A stretch of 64,000 nt of DNA from positions 7,320,417-7,384,416 of the forward strand of contig NC_134959.1 of assembly GCF_965638725.1 (NCBI RefSeq), given 5' to 3'. Positions 49,117-62,485 of this stretch are shown one piece after another; positions within the stretch are counted from its first letter, which is position 1, and each line of letters begins with the position of its first letter. The notes beneath the pieces were generated by a model. The model made no database searches. It saw only the letters and a list, made by a program, of their open reading frames with translations, and was not told the DNA's origin. Position numbers and translations under genes: made by a program. This DNA is from Aptenodytes patagonicus. Taxonomy: Eukaryota > Chordata > Aves > Sphenisciformes > Spheniscidae.

Positions 49117-51790
49117 ATTGCAACTAAGAAATCAGCTTTTAGGAATCGCATTATATCCACAAATGACTTACATAAATTTAATGAAGTGCTCTGTCAGCAC
49201 TCCTGACTAATTTGCAATACATTTCTATGTGAGACATATGTAAAAAAAGCACAAAATTAAGCATGTTATTACCTGTAACCACTCAGACCGGAAAAAAGAT
49301 CTTCATACTGAAATTAAAAATAGCAGCCACGATGCATTTTTTTTTTTTACTTAAATAATTTCTGCAAATCTAAAATGATGAAAACCAAGGTATATTCCAA
49401 ACAAAGCAAGTAACATAATATGCTATCGGATTATGACATTGTATTTGGATATTTGCAGCTAGCTTCTGATTACGTTGGTTTTCTATAGTTTTTGATGGGA
49501 TTGTGTAAAAACAGTCCATTTTAAACTGACTAAAAGACTTTTTTTCCTGAAATGCATCTTGTACACCTGCCTCAGTACTAGTTTTTTTCCTATGTTCTCC
49601 TTGGATTTTTCTTGTTTGTTTTTAGCACTATATTTTCCGTAGGTGAAATTAGTAACTGGGACAGATTTCTTGTCTGGCTTTTCATCTTAAGTCATTCATT
49701 TCAGGCCTCCACCTCTACTGTCCTGGTAGTCATGGCACTGATCCTTCAATTTGCTGAAGACTGCAACTGAAGTGAAGAGTGCCATGCCTTACAGAAGATA
49801 CCTTATGATTTAACCTTGGATCTCCATTACAGAGTAAGCTTGCAAACTGTACTGAGACCATGATTACTTTGGAAAGTTCCTGAATAGAGATGTCTTCCTG
49901 GATGTAAGCCTGACCCTTTATAAATAATATATGCCTGAAACGAACAATTATGCTTCAACTTTGCATTGCTATAGTCAAGCCTCCACGTATTTACCCATTT
50001 TACTACAAACTAATTTGTTGGCTGTTTTGCGTTTGAAATCAAGAGCCAACAGTAATCTCTGCTGAGGTATTCATAAATGCTTGCTGACATTCAGTTGTCT
50101 CTGGAACTTCATTTTGTTGTTAGAATATAGCAAAAGCAGTCTACTGCTTTATAAATATAGGAAAAATTAAATGGAAAATGTATTACTAATTATCTGTTGC
50201 ACCAGTGTGAAAGATAAATGCAACCTGCCTAAGAAACGGATGCTATTTTCAAGCCTTTGGATATTATTTTAAACATAATGATCCATTTCTGTATTTGGCT
50301 CTTATAAGGAACCAATCTCAGGAGTAAAATAAGAGAGACTGCAAAGTTGGAACACTAAACCGCTCGCTATGCCAGTATAACACATTGGGGGCTTTAGGCC
50401 CATGTTAGTAATATGGATGTTTAGTAGAGAGAAACAATGAAGGCAACATGCCATGGAAAAAATTCCTAGTGTGAATGTCAAAACATAATGCTTTCGTCAT
50501 CCTACGTGAAGCTGTTCAGCTCAATGATATCACAAATTTTATCAATTGTTTTTTAGTAAAGTTATAAATTTACTTCAGAAAAAAAAATGGAATTGAAAGA
50601 CACTGGTGCAATAGAAGAATGGATATTCTTTTAGCTCCATAACGTAGAATGCAGTTTGTTGCACAAACTGTCATCTACAGATTAGAGTTTCATTTTTGCA
50701 GACGACTTCTTTACCCCTTCACTCTCAGCTAAGGCAGGTTTATTGGATGGCAGCAGACAACTGTGGACTTTCTTTTCTTGGGCCCCTCTGGTGATAGTGG
50801 GTTTCCCTGAGGTATATGAAAGGATTTCTGCTTACAATAAAGGAATCCTTTATTCCCCTTTTTGGTAAATTAGGCTATAGTATGAAAGGCTAAAGAATCT
50901 TATGCCAAGGTTACAAATTTAATCCAAGCCAGAAGTGAAATTAGTTCAATTACCTCAGTGTAATCTGTCAAACCTACCAATCGTTCTAACGCTGTATCAT
51001 CACGTGTTGTCAAAAAGGTGATCAGCACCCAAATAAAGGGAATGTCCCTCACCTCCAGATGGGCACGGTGGAACAGAGCATCAATTTAGTTTATGATCTA
51101 CAACTGTAATTTTTCCCTCTCATTAGTTCCACACCTTCAGGTTCAATATTGCTGTTTATTTTCACACATCATCTCAAAAGAATCACCTTTTGTCCTCTGT
51201 TTACACATTGAAAATGTCCAAGCCTTCCAGCATGTCAAGACGGTTCCTCTCTAGCCCTGAAATAATCCGCTCATCCACTGAAACCTGCGCTGCAAAGATC
51301 ACCTCAAAGTCTTACTCTTCCAGCTATGTCCCTTCCCTCCTTAATCCTTCAGCTGATTCTTCAGACTAAAAGTGAAGACATAAGTAGCAACATTTACTCC
51401 CTGCATCTGGCCATCAACCCACATCCTTTCTGCCCACACCACCTCCTATGAGCACTTTTACCCAGTATTATTTTAAGCACCTGCACGATTTTTCCTGTGC
51501 TGCATTTACACATAAGAGAGAGTCCAACAAAGACATCTCCAAAGCTGGTGCTTTAGCGATTCTTTACAGTAATCCCCAAAATGGCAATGTCACTACACCC
51601 CTCCAACTCTTCCTAAGCCTCTTTTGGTGTGTATGTGAGAGGCTGAATGCAGCTGATTATTTGAAGAGTAGCAGCCGTAGTCATATAACAGTTACCCCAT
51701 GCTCCCTCACTTACTGGCTTATACCATGTGATGCTCTTGGACAGTTTTTGAAGCAGGGACTGTGTCTTCTTAGGGGTGTGTATATCATGT

Positions 51791-52500
51791 CATAGAATCA
51801 TAGAATCATTAAGGTTGGAAAAGACCTCTAAGATCATCGAGTCCAACCATCAACCCAACACCACCATGCCCACTAAACCATGTCCCTAAGTGCCGCATAT
51901 CTACACATCTTTTAAATACTTCCAGGGATGGGGACTCAACCACTTCCCTGGGCAGCCTGTGCCAATGTTTCACCACTCTTGCAGTAAAGAAATTTTTCCT
52001 CGCATCCAATCTAAACCTCCCCTGGCACAACTTGAGGCCATTTCCTCTCGTCCTGTCGCTAGTTACTTGGGAGAAGAGACCGACCCCCACCTCGCTACAA
52101 CCTCCTTTCAGGTAGTTGTAGAGAGCGATGAGGTCTCCCCTCAGCCTCCTTTTCTCCAGGCTAAACAACCCCAGTTCCCTCAGCCGCTCCTCATAAGACT
52201 TGTTCTCCAGACCCTTCACCAGCCTCGTTGCCCTTCTCTGGACACGCTCCAGCACCTCGATGTCCTTCTTGTAGTGAGGGGCCCAAAACTGAACACAGGA
52301 TTCGAGGTGCGGCCTCACCAGTGCCGAGTACAGGGGCACGATCACTTCCCTACTCCTGCTGGCCACACTAGTTCTGATACAGGCCAGGATGCCATTGGCC
52401 TTCTTGGCCGCCTGGGCACACTGCTGGCTCATGTTCAGCCGGCTGTCAACCAGCACCCCCAGGTCCTTTTCCGACAGGCAGCTTTCCAGCCATTCTTCCC
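51791..52500 (-). mobile_element. CR1 LINE 3' fragment, same subfamily as 7278-9515
   Basis: This 5'-truncated CR1 of 710 bp lies on the minus strand. Its 3' tail is at 51791 (ATTCTATGATTCTATG on minus) and its 5' break at about 52500, where similarity to the other copy stops abruptly after CATTCTTCCC. The ORF2 C-terminal frame is open throughout, from [18 protein letters not shown] to RGLFQP. Translations of this copy and the 7278-9515 copy differ at fewer than about 20 of 215 residues, so they are the same subfamily and both fairly young. It lies in the presumed VAT1L intron in the same orientation as the gene. Confidence 0.96.
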
Positions 52501-55500
52501 AAAGAATGTTCTGTCAGCAGAACCCCCACCTGATCATAGCCAAGCCTGCTAATCACAGCTGTAGCACACAGAAATAGTAACAGCACCTTTCAACCATCTG
52601 TCGTTGTACAGCCAATTTCATGTATAAGTAAAAGAGGTGGAACAAAGCATTTTGCAACGGCAAAATACATTTATCCTGAGGCTCTCTTACTTCTGTTCTC
52701 CAAAGAATATGGGGAGAAAGGAGGGAGCACCCATTTAGCCTGCTTAACCATCAGAAACAGAATCATGTCTTTTCTCAAAAGTTTTGTTTCTTTTTTTGTT
52801 TTAACTGTATTGTCAATAAAAGAACTTTCAAGTTCAGGAAAGAAAGAAATAGCAGTAATGTAGAGGCCAAATACAAGAAATGCAGAAACTAGTGAAGGGA
52901 TTTAGATAATTGTCTAAACATACAGGCATGTGCTAGACCTTAAAATTAGAAGCCTTGGTTCAGAAAGAGGTTGGAAAAGACAAATATAGGTTATCTCATG
53001 GGATCTTTCTAACACTCAGTGTGGTCTTTGGTTTGGTATTGCTGTGCAGAACAGGTCCAAAATCTACTTCATAGTGCTATTGTGAGGTTTAGTAGATGTT
53101 GGAAAGGAAAGCACACAGCATGACAGCTACTTTTTGAGGAGAATTTGGAATATTCTGTGTATACAAACAAATTTCACTCACTCTTCCAAATTTCGCTCCC
53201 TGTTCCACTGGTGTAATTTCCCTGACATCACTAGGTTGCACGTGAATGAGAAGAGCAGGTATTGGGAGAGGATAAGTCTCACTTGATAAAGGAATACTAG
53301 TAGCGTTCAATAGGCTTCAATTACTCAAACATACGTTCTGTAAATAAAAATTATCCTTCAAAAGTGGTTTTCACACAGGTCAGCACTTTCTGACCACTCC
53401 TCCAAACTTGGCAGAGCATGAACTTTCCATTAGGAGAACTCCGTATTTTCCTTATGAAAGCTGAGCAAGCTTCCTCCTATTACCCTAGTCCTCTCTATAC
53501 AGCTAAAACAATAAGGAGAAGTTTAGCTTCTGAATTACTTCTGTGCAGGCTCTCCGACCGAGAGAAGAGCTGTCTGCAAGAGCATTCCTTACCAGTAATT
53601 AATTCCTCTCTTGCTCAGTCGTGTATCTGAGAAGCCTGCAACTGCATCATGTCTGCAAAATCACATGGACAGGATCTCCATGGTGATAGTGTCATGCGGT
53701 ATGCAAACATCAGCTGGCTAGTCAAGGTTACTTTGGCAACCCAAGTGTCACAGGTAATGATCCAAATCTTGTTCAGATTTATGAAAGAATACTCTGAATT
53801 AAAAACTTGCCTGTTTTTCATTCTAGGGCTGGTTCTGTTCTGTTGCTGTTCATAACAGACACTATTTCAATGAGCCCAGAACTATCTCCATTAGAATTAC
53901 AAACACTAATATCAATAATATTTATTTAAGCATCATTTGTATGCAGTAATGAAGAAAAAGATGCATACTGCAGTCTATTCTAGCTGAGATACCGCATAAG
54001 CAAAGCTTTAATACTATAGCTTTCATCAGCGCCATAAGGCAACATGATTTTTATTATCAGACTCACTGCTGTGGTCTATTACAAAGCTATGTTGTCTTTA
54101 ATATGAACTGTGAGCTGCATTATAATTGCAAATGCTCTTCTCAGACCAGAAGGGTTTTCTTTCATGTCATTGGCATATACAGCTTTTAAAACTGAACACA
54201 GCACTCCATACAAAGAAAAATCATGTAGTCTGTCTTCTGGATTATGTCTGTTTAGCTTTGCTCTGTGGAAGGAAGGAAACTCAAGAAAACAAGGATAACA
54301 GTTTCTTGACTTGCTGGCAGCTCTGAGGGAAGTGAACTGGTATACTACTCCATGCAGATTTTGCCAGGGCGTTAGGGCACAGGAAGTACAGAGTAAAAGT
54401 AAATCTCCCTTTTAGGCTACGTTTGCCACAGCCCTGTTAACGTGGCTTGGGCTAAAAGAAGGGACAGGACATGGGCTCCCTGGATAGCCTGTGACACACA
54501 CACGGTGAGCAGTCACTGGGCTCCTTTGCACTAACAACTGTGTCCTTCTACACTCAAAAGTGACATCTGTCAAAATTTAGTCCTATTGTTTTGCTGGCAT
54601 ATTTCCTCCTCGCTAATCTTGGAAAGTCTCTCATGTTTATGCAATATGATTTAGTGGAGTAATATTTCATCGGGAAACATGCTGACCTTTTTTTAAAGTT
54701 TTGGGTTTTTTTTTTGAGTTTGCAATACTTTCCTTTCTCAGGCTAAATCTTCTGTACAAGCTTTTGCAGAAAAGCTGTTTGCCTGGGTGTGCCTACTGAC
54801 AGTTACCCTACCACAGACACATTTATTTGGACAAAAGCATCCTTTCGCTGGTAGGGATTATTTCCCTTGGGAGCAATGGAATAACCCGTATTGACCACAA
54901 CACACTTCCACGGGAATGATCTGCATTCATGATAGGAATATTCTCCTTGCAACATGTAGCAGAATAGCTAGCAGAAAAGTGCTTCTAGTATTTAACTGAC
55001 CTAACTGCTGCGACAAAATCCTCCAATTATCTCTTTGCATGGGAGCTGGGTATATGGGAGGCTGGCAAACCCGCATCTGCAATTGGCCTGGATTATCCTC
55101 TCTTACCTACACCATTAATTCTAAGGAGACCTCTCAAACTCTCTTTGTTCTCCTGGAGGCTGAGGGTATGCAGCATCTTGCAAGACAGATGGAAAAGCAG
55201 CATAATATTTACAGGATTTTGAAGAGGCTCTATTCCTGCCCATGGTGAATACAGCCAGCTCAGCATGCAGAAATCAAGCACTGAGCACATGCAAAAAGAC
55301 ACATCAAACTCAGGGTATCTGGGGCCCAATTTTCATAAACACCTACTGAAAAAAAAAGTGCATGGGGAAAACATGGATACAATCCAAATCAACTGCTACA
55401 GTGTTAAAAAGTTAGTATCATTAGCAATGATTTTGAGCCAATTAGAGTACCTTAGACACAGGAGTAGGAAAATAGCTTGGGTCATGGAGTCCATTTCCTT

Positions 55501-58500
55501 GCTGTGAAGCTAACATGTCATGTCATCCTGCTAGTATTGATCTGAAATCAAAAGTTATTTTATCCAACTCACCTGTTTATGCTCTGTTACGCTGAACTTT
55601 TGCACCAATGGTTTTGCCTGCATACATGCAAACAGAAAGTACTTTTTAAACCCCTCTCATTCCTCCATTGCTATTCACAGCTGCAAACAGCAGCTCTGGC
55701 CTCTATTCCCTTCTGCTGCCTGTCAGCGAGGAGAGACCTTTTCTCTGGAATACCTTTTAGCCTCACTGTATGTTGCCATGGCAGCAAGACTAAAACCAGA
55801 CCCAAGATGAGAAAAATGTCAAAGGAATAAAAACGGACGCTACAGGCAAATTCTGACTCTGAGTCCTCCCTCGGCTACTGATGATATCTATTAAGTTATA
55901 CATCTTTTAGATGGAGAGCTACAGCTGCAGAACTCTGCTGTTTTCACTCTTTCCTTATTCCTATAAGCTCCTGCTGACGTCAATGAGTATTTGTTTTGCC
56001 TCAGTAAAATTCAAAGAAAAAGAGATTTAAAGCCTTGTAATTACAGAATAACTGGGTCAAATCTTGCCAGCTTTTACTTACGGAGTTAACAGGGATAAAG
56101 CAGAAAAAAGGCAGAACCAAAATCAAATTAAATATTTAGAAGTACTAAACAGCAGTGCCTAGATTATCAATTTGGTGGGAGCTTTCCTAAATGGTAAAAG
56201 AGGAGAAAAGACCTTGAAATTTGATCCATCAACACAGAGAATTCCAGCAAGTTAGGACAGCTCAGGGGTATTCAGCACTTTGACACTTAAAGACTAGCAT
56301 TTTGGTTGCAAGCGGAGTGCTATAGAAAGAACATCTCTATTAAAACTATGTGTATTATCTTAGAAAAACCTGCACAGAATGAGAAGGAAAGCTATTTTTT
56401 ATTTAAACTGGCACAGCACAGCTCTTCTCATTATCGCTTGTTATTAACATAAGCTTGAAAAAGGGAATTTTTTCTGCATTAATACGGGAAATAATTACCT
56501 TATTACTTTCCAAGTCAAGGGTTGTTTCTGAAGGGTAGAGATTTGGTGAAGAAATCCCTGGAACACACTTGAGCAGAAAAGCCACATCTTGTGAATCAGG
56601 ATGAAGCTTTGAGGATCCTGCACTGGATTTTTTTTTTTTTTAGAGTAGCAATAAAGCCAGAACTCCTGGACCCAAATCTTCTGCAGCAGTCCCTCTGGTC
56701 AATAGCACAATACAATCATATTGACTCTATACTGAGATTAACCAGTCTGAAGACGAGCACAGTGATGTGTGGAAGGGATATAGAACTATTATGATAAAGT
56801 TAAAAAGTTCCTCAAATCCACTGACCAAAGGGGGAATCTCTCCTACATCACACTTCTGGTTGCCAGTATATGCCTGTGAGCCACTGACTCCCAGCTGCTG
56901 TCTGAGTCTTTGGGATTGCTGGTAGAAATTACAATAGCATGGTCCTAATGTATACTAGGAAGATGGCTTTAAGCACATCAAAGCCACGAGTAGAGAAGTT
57001 CAGAACTGGTCACCTTTAATGGTACCTTTCTCCATTCTGAGCAATAATGCATCTTTATAGTAAGTCGCAGCCAACTGTGCACGCAGGGATGCCCAGACAC
57101 TCCTGAACCTTGGGGGTATTCAAAAGTGTAGTGGTTCAGATTCCACTCTAGTGAGTCTGGTTCAGTCCGCAGCAGCAGCTCTTACGCTGGGGAAAATTCC
57201 TTTGGCTGCAAAGGAGTTTTGGCAGTCGCAGGCAAAAGAAACAGGCCCTCTGTATTCAGTTAGGATGCGGCAGTCTCCTGCCTAAATTGAATTCATATAT
57301 AATGATGTTTGGTGTATTCCTGTATTCCATCACAATCTGTTATAACAATTTATGGCAGGAAACAAAGTTTATTACATTCATCACTATGCAATTAAAAAAA
57401 AAGACATTTTATGTGGTCATTGACTGTCAAGCTCCATGACATCAGTTTCTAAACTCTTGCCTCAGCAATGTTGCCTTGTGACCTCTTTGAAAAAACGTTT
57501 GGAGAAAAACTGCACCAACCCACAAGTATGTCCCATTTGTTCTCTTTCACATAAGCATGCTCTAATAGTTAAAGTGTTGTTAAACTCTCTCCCTCCTCCA
57601 GCCCCAGAACATGCAGACTTAATTATAAGCACACTGCTTTGCATAGTGTTGTATTGTTGTCTAATTATAATGCCCAGACTGTAGAAGGTGAATGTTGTTG
57701 ATCTCCCCTGCACAGCCTTGCAGCAGCAATCCTGTCTGGTTACTTCTCTGTGGGAATCTGGCAAACAAGAGATCCCTCTTCACGCACAAGTGAAATATCA
57801 GACAGCCTTTCTGGAACTATATTGTTTCACAGCCATACGAGAACTCAAGTCTGAAATACTTCCAGAACCACAGCTTTTCACACAGACCGTCTAGACACTT
57901 GCAGGACACTATTTAAAGACAGAAGAATCTTTTCTTTGACACCATATTCTGAACTGCCTCCGAGCTAACTAGCTTCAAGGTGTTCCAAGTCAATCCATGT
58001 CTTAACTCTGCCTCTGGGCAAATGAGCACAAACATTGCACTTGGGGGGTTGGGGGGAACCCAACAAACCAGCTTGCAAAATCTTAGGTGATTCTTGAACA
58101 TGCATTTCTCAAGAATCAATGCCAGTTCTACAACGTTTTTGTACACGTATGCAGTTACACCAGAATATAAATGAAATACCAAAGATTAGGCTCTTTTCTG
58201 CAAGGACTCCGCTTCATTTGAGCAACACTTGGGACTATCGGGCCCCGATTCCCAAGGTTTCCAGGCACAGCAGACTTTACATTAATGGCAGTGTTAAACC
58301 TCCACAGTGACAGCACCTGTGGATATTTTTTGTGGATTTAACACTGCTTCGCTGTATGGCTGTGTGCAAAACATTTGAATTGTATGCCTTGGTATCTTTG
58401 TCTTTACAACAACACACAATATTTACATAGTCCATAGGAATACTGCTGTGTGCTAGTGCATCAGTCAGGTGGCCCTTTAAACCATACCACAGCTTTAGTG

Positions 58501-59616
58501 TACAGGCTATTACAATTCTTAGTGTTCAGAGTCAAATAATATAAGAAAATTATTCCAGAAAGCTCAAAGTGCCTGTTCTATATGCTGTTTCTTTTATTGT
58601 CTCTCTAGCCAACAGTCCTTGCCATGTCAGAAGCTGGACATTGGTGTAGATGAAATCCTGTTCTGACCTCATATGACTGTTCATATGCTCCAAATGCAAT
58701 CAAATTAGGGATAATGCAACCTGAGCTCACCCAGGTATATTGAAGTTTGAGGCATGAATAAAGATGGACATTTAACTCCTATGTGTTATTAGTGCTGGTT
58801 ACTCTGCCTCATTCCAGGATGCAGACCTACACACACCATTTGGGTTTGTGTGTCTATGCAAAAGATAATTTGTACTATCACTTTTTTGCTACCATGGTGA
58901 AAAAACAGCTTTTTTTTTTTTTTTCCTCTTCTTTTTTTACAGTTGTATGTTTAGGCCAAAAGCCCTTCCGAAAGTACCTTCTGGATATGACAAAACCAAA
59001 AACCCACATGTGGTTACTTTCTTGCTCTTTCCAAAGCTTTTATCAGTACCTGTTTATTCAAATTTCTGTTTATTGGCAACAAATAGTTTATATAAAGGAG
59101 ATATTTCTTTGCGTGTACCTCACTGGAGAGGATTTGCTTTGTTTTAGGAAGCTGCAAAACTACAAAGCTTTCCGAAAGGAAGGTCCTTTTTTATCTCATA
59201 TTATTCGACTAGCACTCCATGCTGATGGCCTATATTACTCCCACCTCATTTTTCTTTCAGGCTTGTTCCAGTTCTCTAATCCACCAGAACCATCATTCAA
59301 TAACTGGATCTTCACAAAACACTCATTTCTACAGTCTTGCTATTAGAGACTTCTCCATAGCTTAGCAGTACCACCGATTTTTTCAGTATTTCTCACCAAC
59401 ACTTTTAAACCCAGACTTAAAGCACTACAACCTGCATGTCAGCAGTTTCCTTTTTTTTTTCCTCCCTTAACCTTCCCTGTCGTGGCCTCTTTTCTTTGTC
59501 TTGCAGTAGTAGGGGTTGCTGACTGTGCCTTGCTTTCTTCTACTTGAACCTTGTAATAAGATCCTGCCTCATGAAAACATGTGCTGCTTCTCCTACCTTT
59601 CCCAAATGGCAGGTGA

Positions 59617-59636
59617 TTTTTTTTTTTTTTTTTTTT
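59617..59636. repeat. Pure T20 homopolymer
   Basis: Twenty uninterrupted T residues. It could be a poly(A) tail of a minus-strand retroposed sequence or simple slippage. The adjoining sequence on the minus strand did not resemble a known gene, and no flanking duplication was evident. Confidence 0.85.
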
Positions 59637-62427
59637 GAAGTCAGGCACAAAACCTGTGACCAACATGACTTCTGCCACTGTAACTTTTCATCATATTTTC
59701 TAAACAATTCAAGTGAGTAAAATATTTTTACTCCCAAAGACCTTCTATCACATATTCCTCAGACTCTACCTTGAGCTCTATTTTGAGCTATTTATTTCAT
59801 AAAATCAGGAGCAAAAAATTAGAAATTCCTGTACTACTTGTCTGCTTATTCCAAGGAACTTTAAGTCTTCCTTTATTACTACTATGGAGAAGAAATTGTG
59901 CTCTATTCCAGAACCACTAATCCAAACCATGGGAACGAAACTTACTGGTTACAAAATACAGTAAACATTCAGTCTCCCAGATAGCAAAGACGTAATCATT
60001 AAAAAGCCCTGACACTGTAATTTCCAAAGTCTGAGAAGCTTCATATACAAATGCACCTACTAGGATCAGGTTACAAGAGCACATTACTATTATGTCTTTG
60101 AAAAAAAACTCCATGTTCTTTTGCAACAATGGATTCTCTCCAATAAAATCCATCCCTTATCAGTAAACCAATTATGTAAATTCTTGAAACTCATCAAGGT
60201 AAATCCCAAAGGTCTCTAAAGATCCAAATGAGAAAATATTTCTCCTTTGATTTTTTTGTACAGTTTTTTTTTTTGTTTCAGAAAGTAGTACCATGAGGAT
60301 TGCAAATCTAATTATTCATAAGTCATCATCATATTTTTTGATTATTCAAAAAGCTCTCTAAGTCAGATCCCACCATTGGGTGCCACTCCGTAACTTCATT
60401 AAAATTATACTTAAACAAAAACAAAAACCACCGATATATTAAATTGTAATACAGTTGTAATGTTAGAGAGTATGATTCATGTTTATCCTCAGTTTGAGCT
60501 ACATCAGTTTACAGTAAGATTGAAATCATTAATCTAGGTAAGATGAAAGGTATTTGAATTTATCTTGTTCGCTAGTTGACAGTTTTACAATACATTTTGC
60601 AGTCCTATTTGCTTTATTACTTAATATTTCTCCTGGCACTGTTAAAAAATGTCTCATTCTAAGCCTATATTAAAGATCTTAACTCCACATAAGTATTGTA
60701 TCAATGTGATTGCTATAAAAATTGATTTAGTTTACAAGAAGTTTAATGTTCATGTGTGAAAGAATACTCATTCAGCTTAGCATTATATTGTATCGACTGA
60801 AATCAAATTGCTATGTAATTGGTAGCAGGGAGCCAAAGCAGAAGTGTTCATGTGATAGAACGTTGCTGAGACAGTTTCTAATCTAATTCAATTAAACTTC
60901 CATATGTAGGTGCACCAAAAAAGCAAATGGCATGTATACTAGCGACAATAATTCAGGAAAATAGGCAAGCGCTTTAGTAACACACATTTTTCTAGCTAAT
61001 GGAGACTTAACTGTAGGAACTCTTAGCACTACGCTGGATGTTTCCTTTAAACTGAAGGAAAAGATACAGCATTGTGTTACTTCTGCTAAAGAATTCAAAG
61101 GTTATGCCCTTTTTCCTCAGGAAGGTTTAAGATCTTTAAGATATTTTACCCAGGACATAACCATAGCGTATAATAGAAAAAAAACACAGGTTCTTCTCAA
61201 GGTTGTTGGTATTTGGTGATGGTAGGGAATCCACTTTTACACAACCTTTATTCTACTAAACTGAATGCATTTAAACAAAGATTTGGAGCTGTGATGTGCG
61301 AGGCTTTATTTCTTATAGATATGGCCTACGTTTTCAAATGTGTGCACTTTAATACCACATTCAAAGCCTGAGCTTTGATAGTCAAACTAGCATATTCAGT
61401 AAAATCAAAACAGTGGAAAATCAGTTGCTCATTTGAAAATCTTAAATTAGATTGCTTCCTTTCAGTATTGTTTTCTCTAAATCAATGATCGTAATATACA
61501 GATTTGCCCTACAAAAATATCTTTGTGTTCAATCATTCACAGCAGGCTAACATATATAGGAACCTTTTAGTACTGACAATATATCTGCTTTGCCACCTTG
61601 GTGTTAATTTATATCATCATCTGCAATGAGCAATAATATCCTTACCACACTGCAATACCACATAAAACTCTCAATTATCACATTAAATTTGGATTATATT
61701 ATGCCAAGAGATGTCTTTATGCCCAAGAGTAATTTTGCTTTTAACACTCATCTGTGTTTGAAACGATTGAAAAGAATATATGAGCCATTTTCATTAGGTG
61801 AGAACATTTATCTTGATTAATGATTGTTATGCACTAAAATAAAGTGTTATTTTGGATACAATCATTGCATTTTGTTCAAGGTAAAATTATGTAAACCAGA
61901 AAAGTAAGCTTGCTTCCAACTAATGTTCCGCACTATACTTAGAAAAGGAGAATTTAATCACAGTACGCATTAATGTTGTAAAATGTTATAAAATCTTAAA
62001 GCTTTAAGACTTTAAAAATCACGACAGGGAATTTTGGATAATTGAAAAAAAAAATTCCAAATCAGAACAGCCTAATAATCAGGTGGCATCAGAACAGAGT
62101 TGTACATAGTGTGTGCTGCTACTACTACCAAGTAAGTGTCCATGACCAACTTTCACAGCCTTTGGGGAAACTGCATGAGTCTCTTGGTGAACCCCAAGAG
62201 TGGGCTTAGAGCATAACCCGGAAGATGCTAGTTTCCACTGACTGGGATATTCATTCTCTTGCTCTCTAGGGAGTAATGAATTGGTCCGTGTTGTGATGAT
62301 CCAGTAATGAATCTCAAGGTGTGTAAGGTAGGGCTCAAACACTGGAATACGTTGACTCATGAAATTTAATATTCAACTGTCCTTCCTAATTACAATCTAT
62401 ACCAGCAATGGATCACCCGGTTAATAT

Positions 62428-62485
62428 GTAGATGATTATCTACGTAAGATAATTTTGTAGCTTTATCTACAAGACTTGTAGATAA
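62428..62485. promoter_or_regulatory. Cluster of four GATA consensus sites in palindromes
   Basis: Four AGATAA/TTATCT words (WGATAR GATA-factor consensus) lie within 50 bp: 62436-62441 (minus), 62447-62452 (plus), 62463-62468 (minus) and 62480-62485 (plus). The left pair sits in a GTAGAT-GATT-ATCTAC stem. The right pair forms a 23-bp near-perfect palindrome at 62463-62485 with 11-bp arms TTATCTACAAG/CTTGTAGATAA and a one-base centre. Regulatory function is inferred only from motif density. It could equally be a hairpin or a mutated mobile-element end. Confidence 0.4.

Larger units (their letters stand above)
43208..51790 (-). other. VAT1L: VAT1L intron, proximal part, no exon seen
   Basis: It is assigned to the intron because the next VAT1L exon upstream was not found in the window. 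Translated words expected for the preceding MDR exons (for example a VVDSLWALEE-like end) were sought on the minus strand and not seen. The stretch is AT-rich and holds two small repeat structures, at 49031-49051 and 49072-49116. Confidence 0.6.

Noticed and set aside
51890-52552. 220-codon plus-strand open frame
   Set aside because: Antisense shadow of the CR1 ORF2 C-terminal region that runs into flanking DNA.
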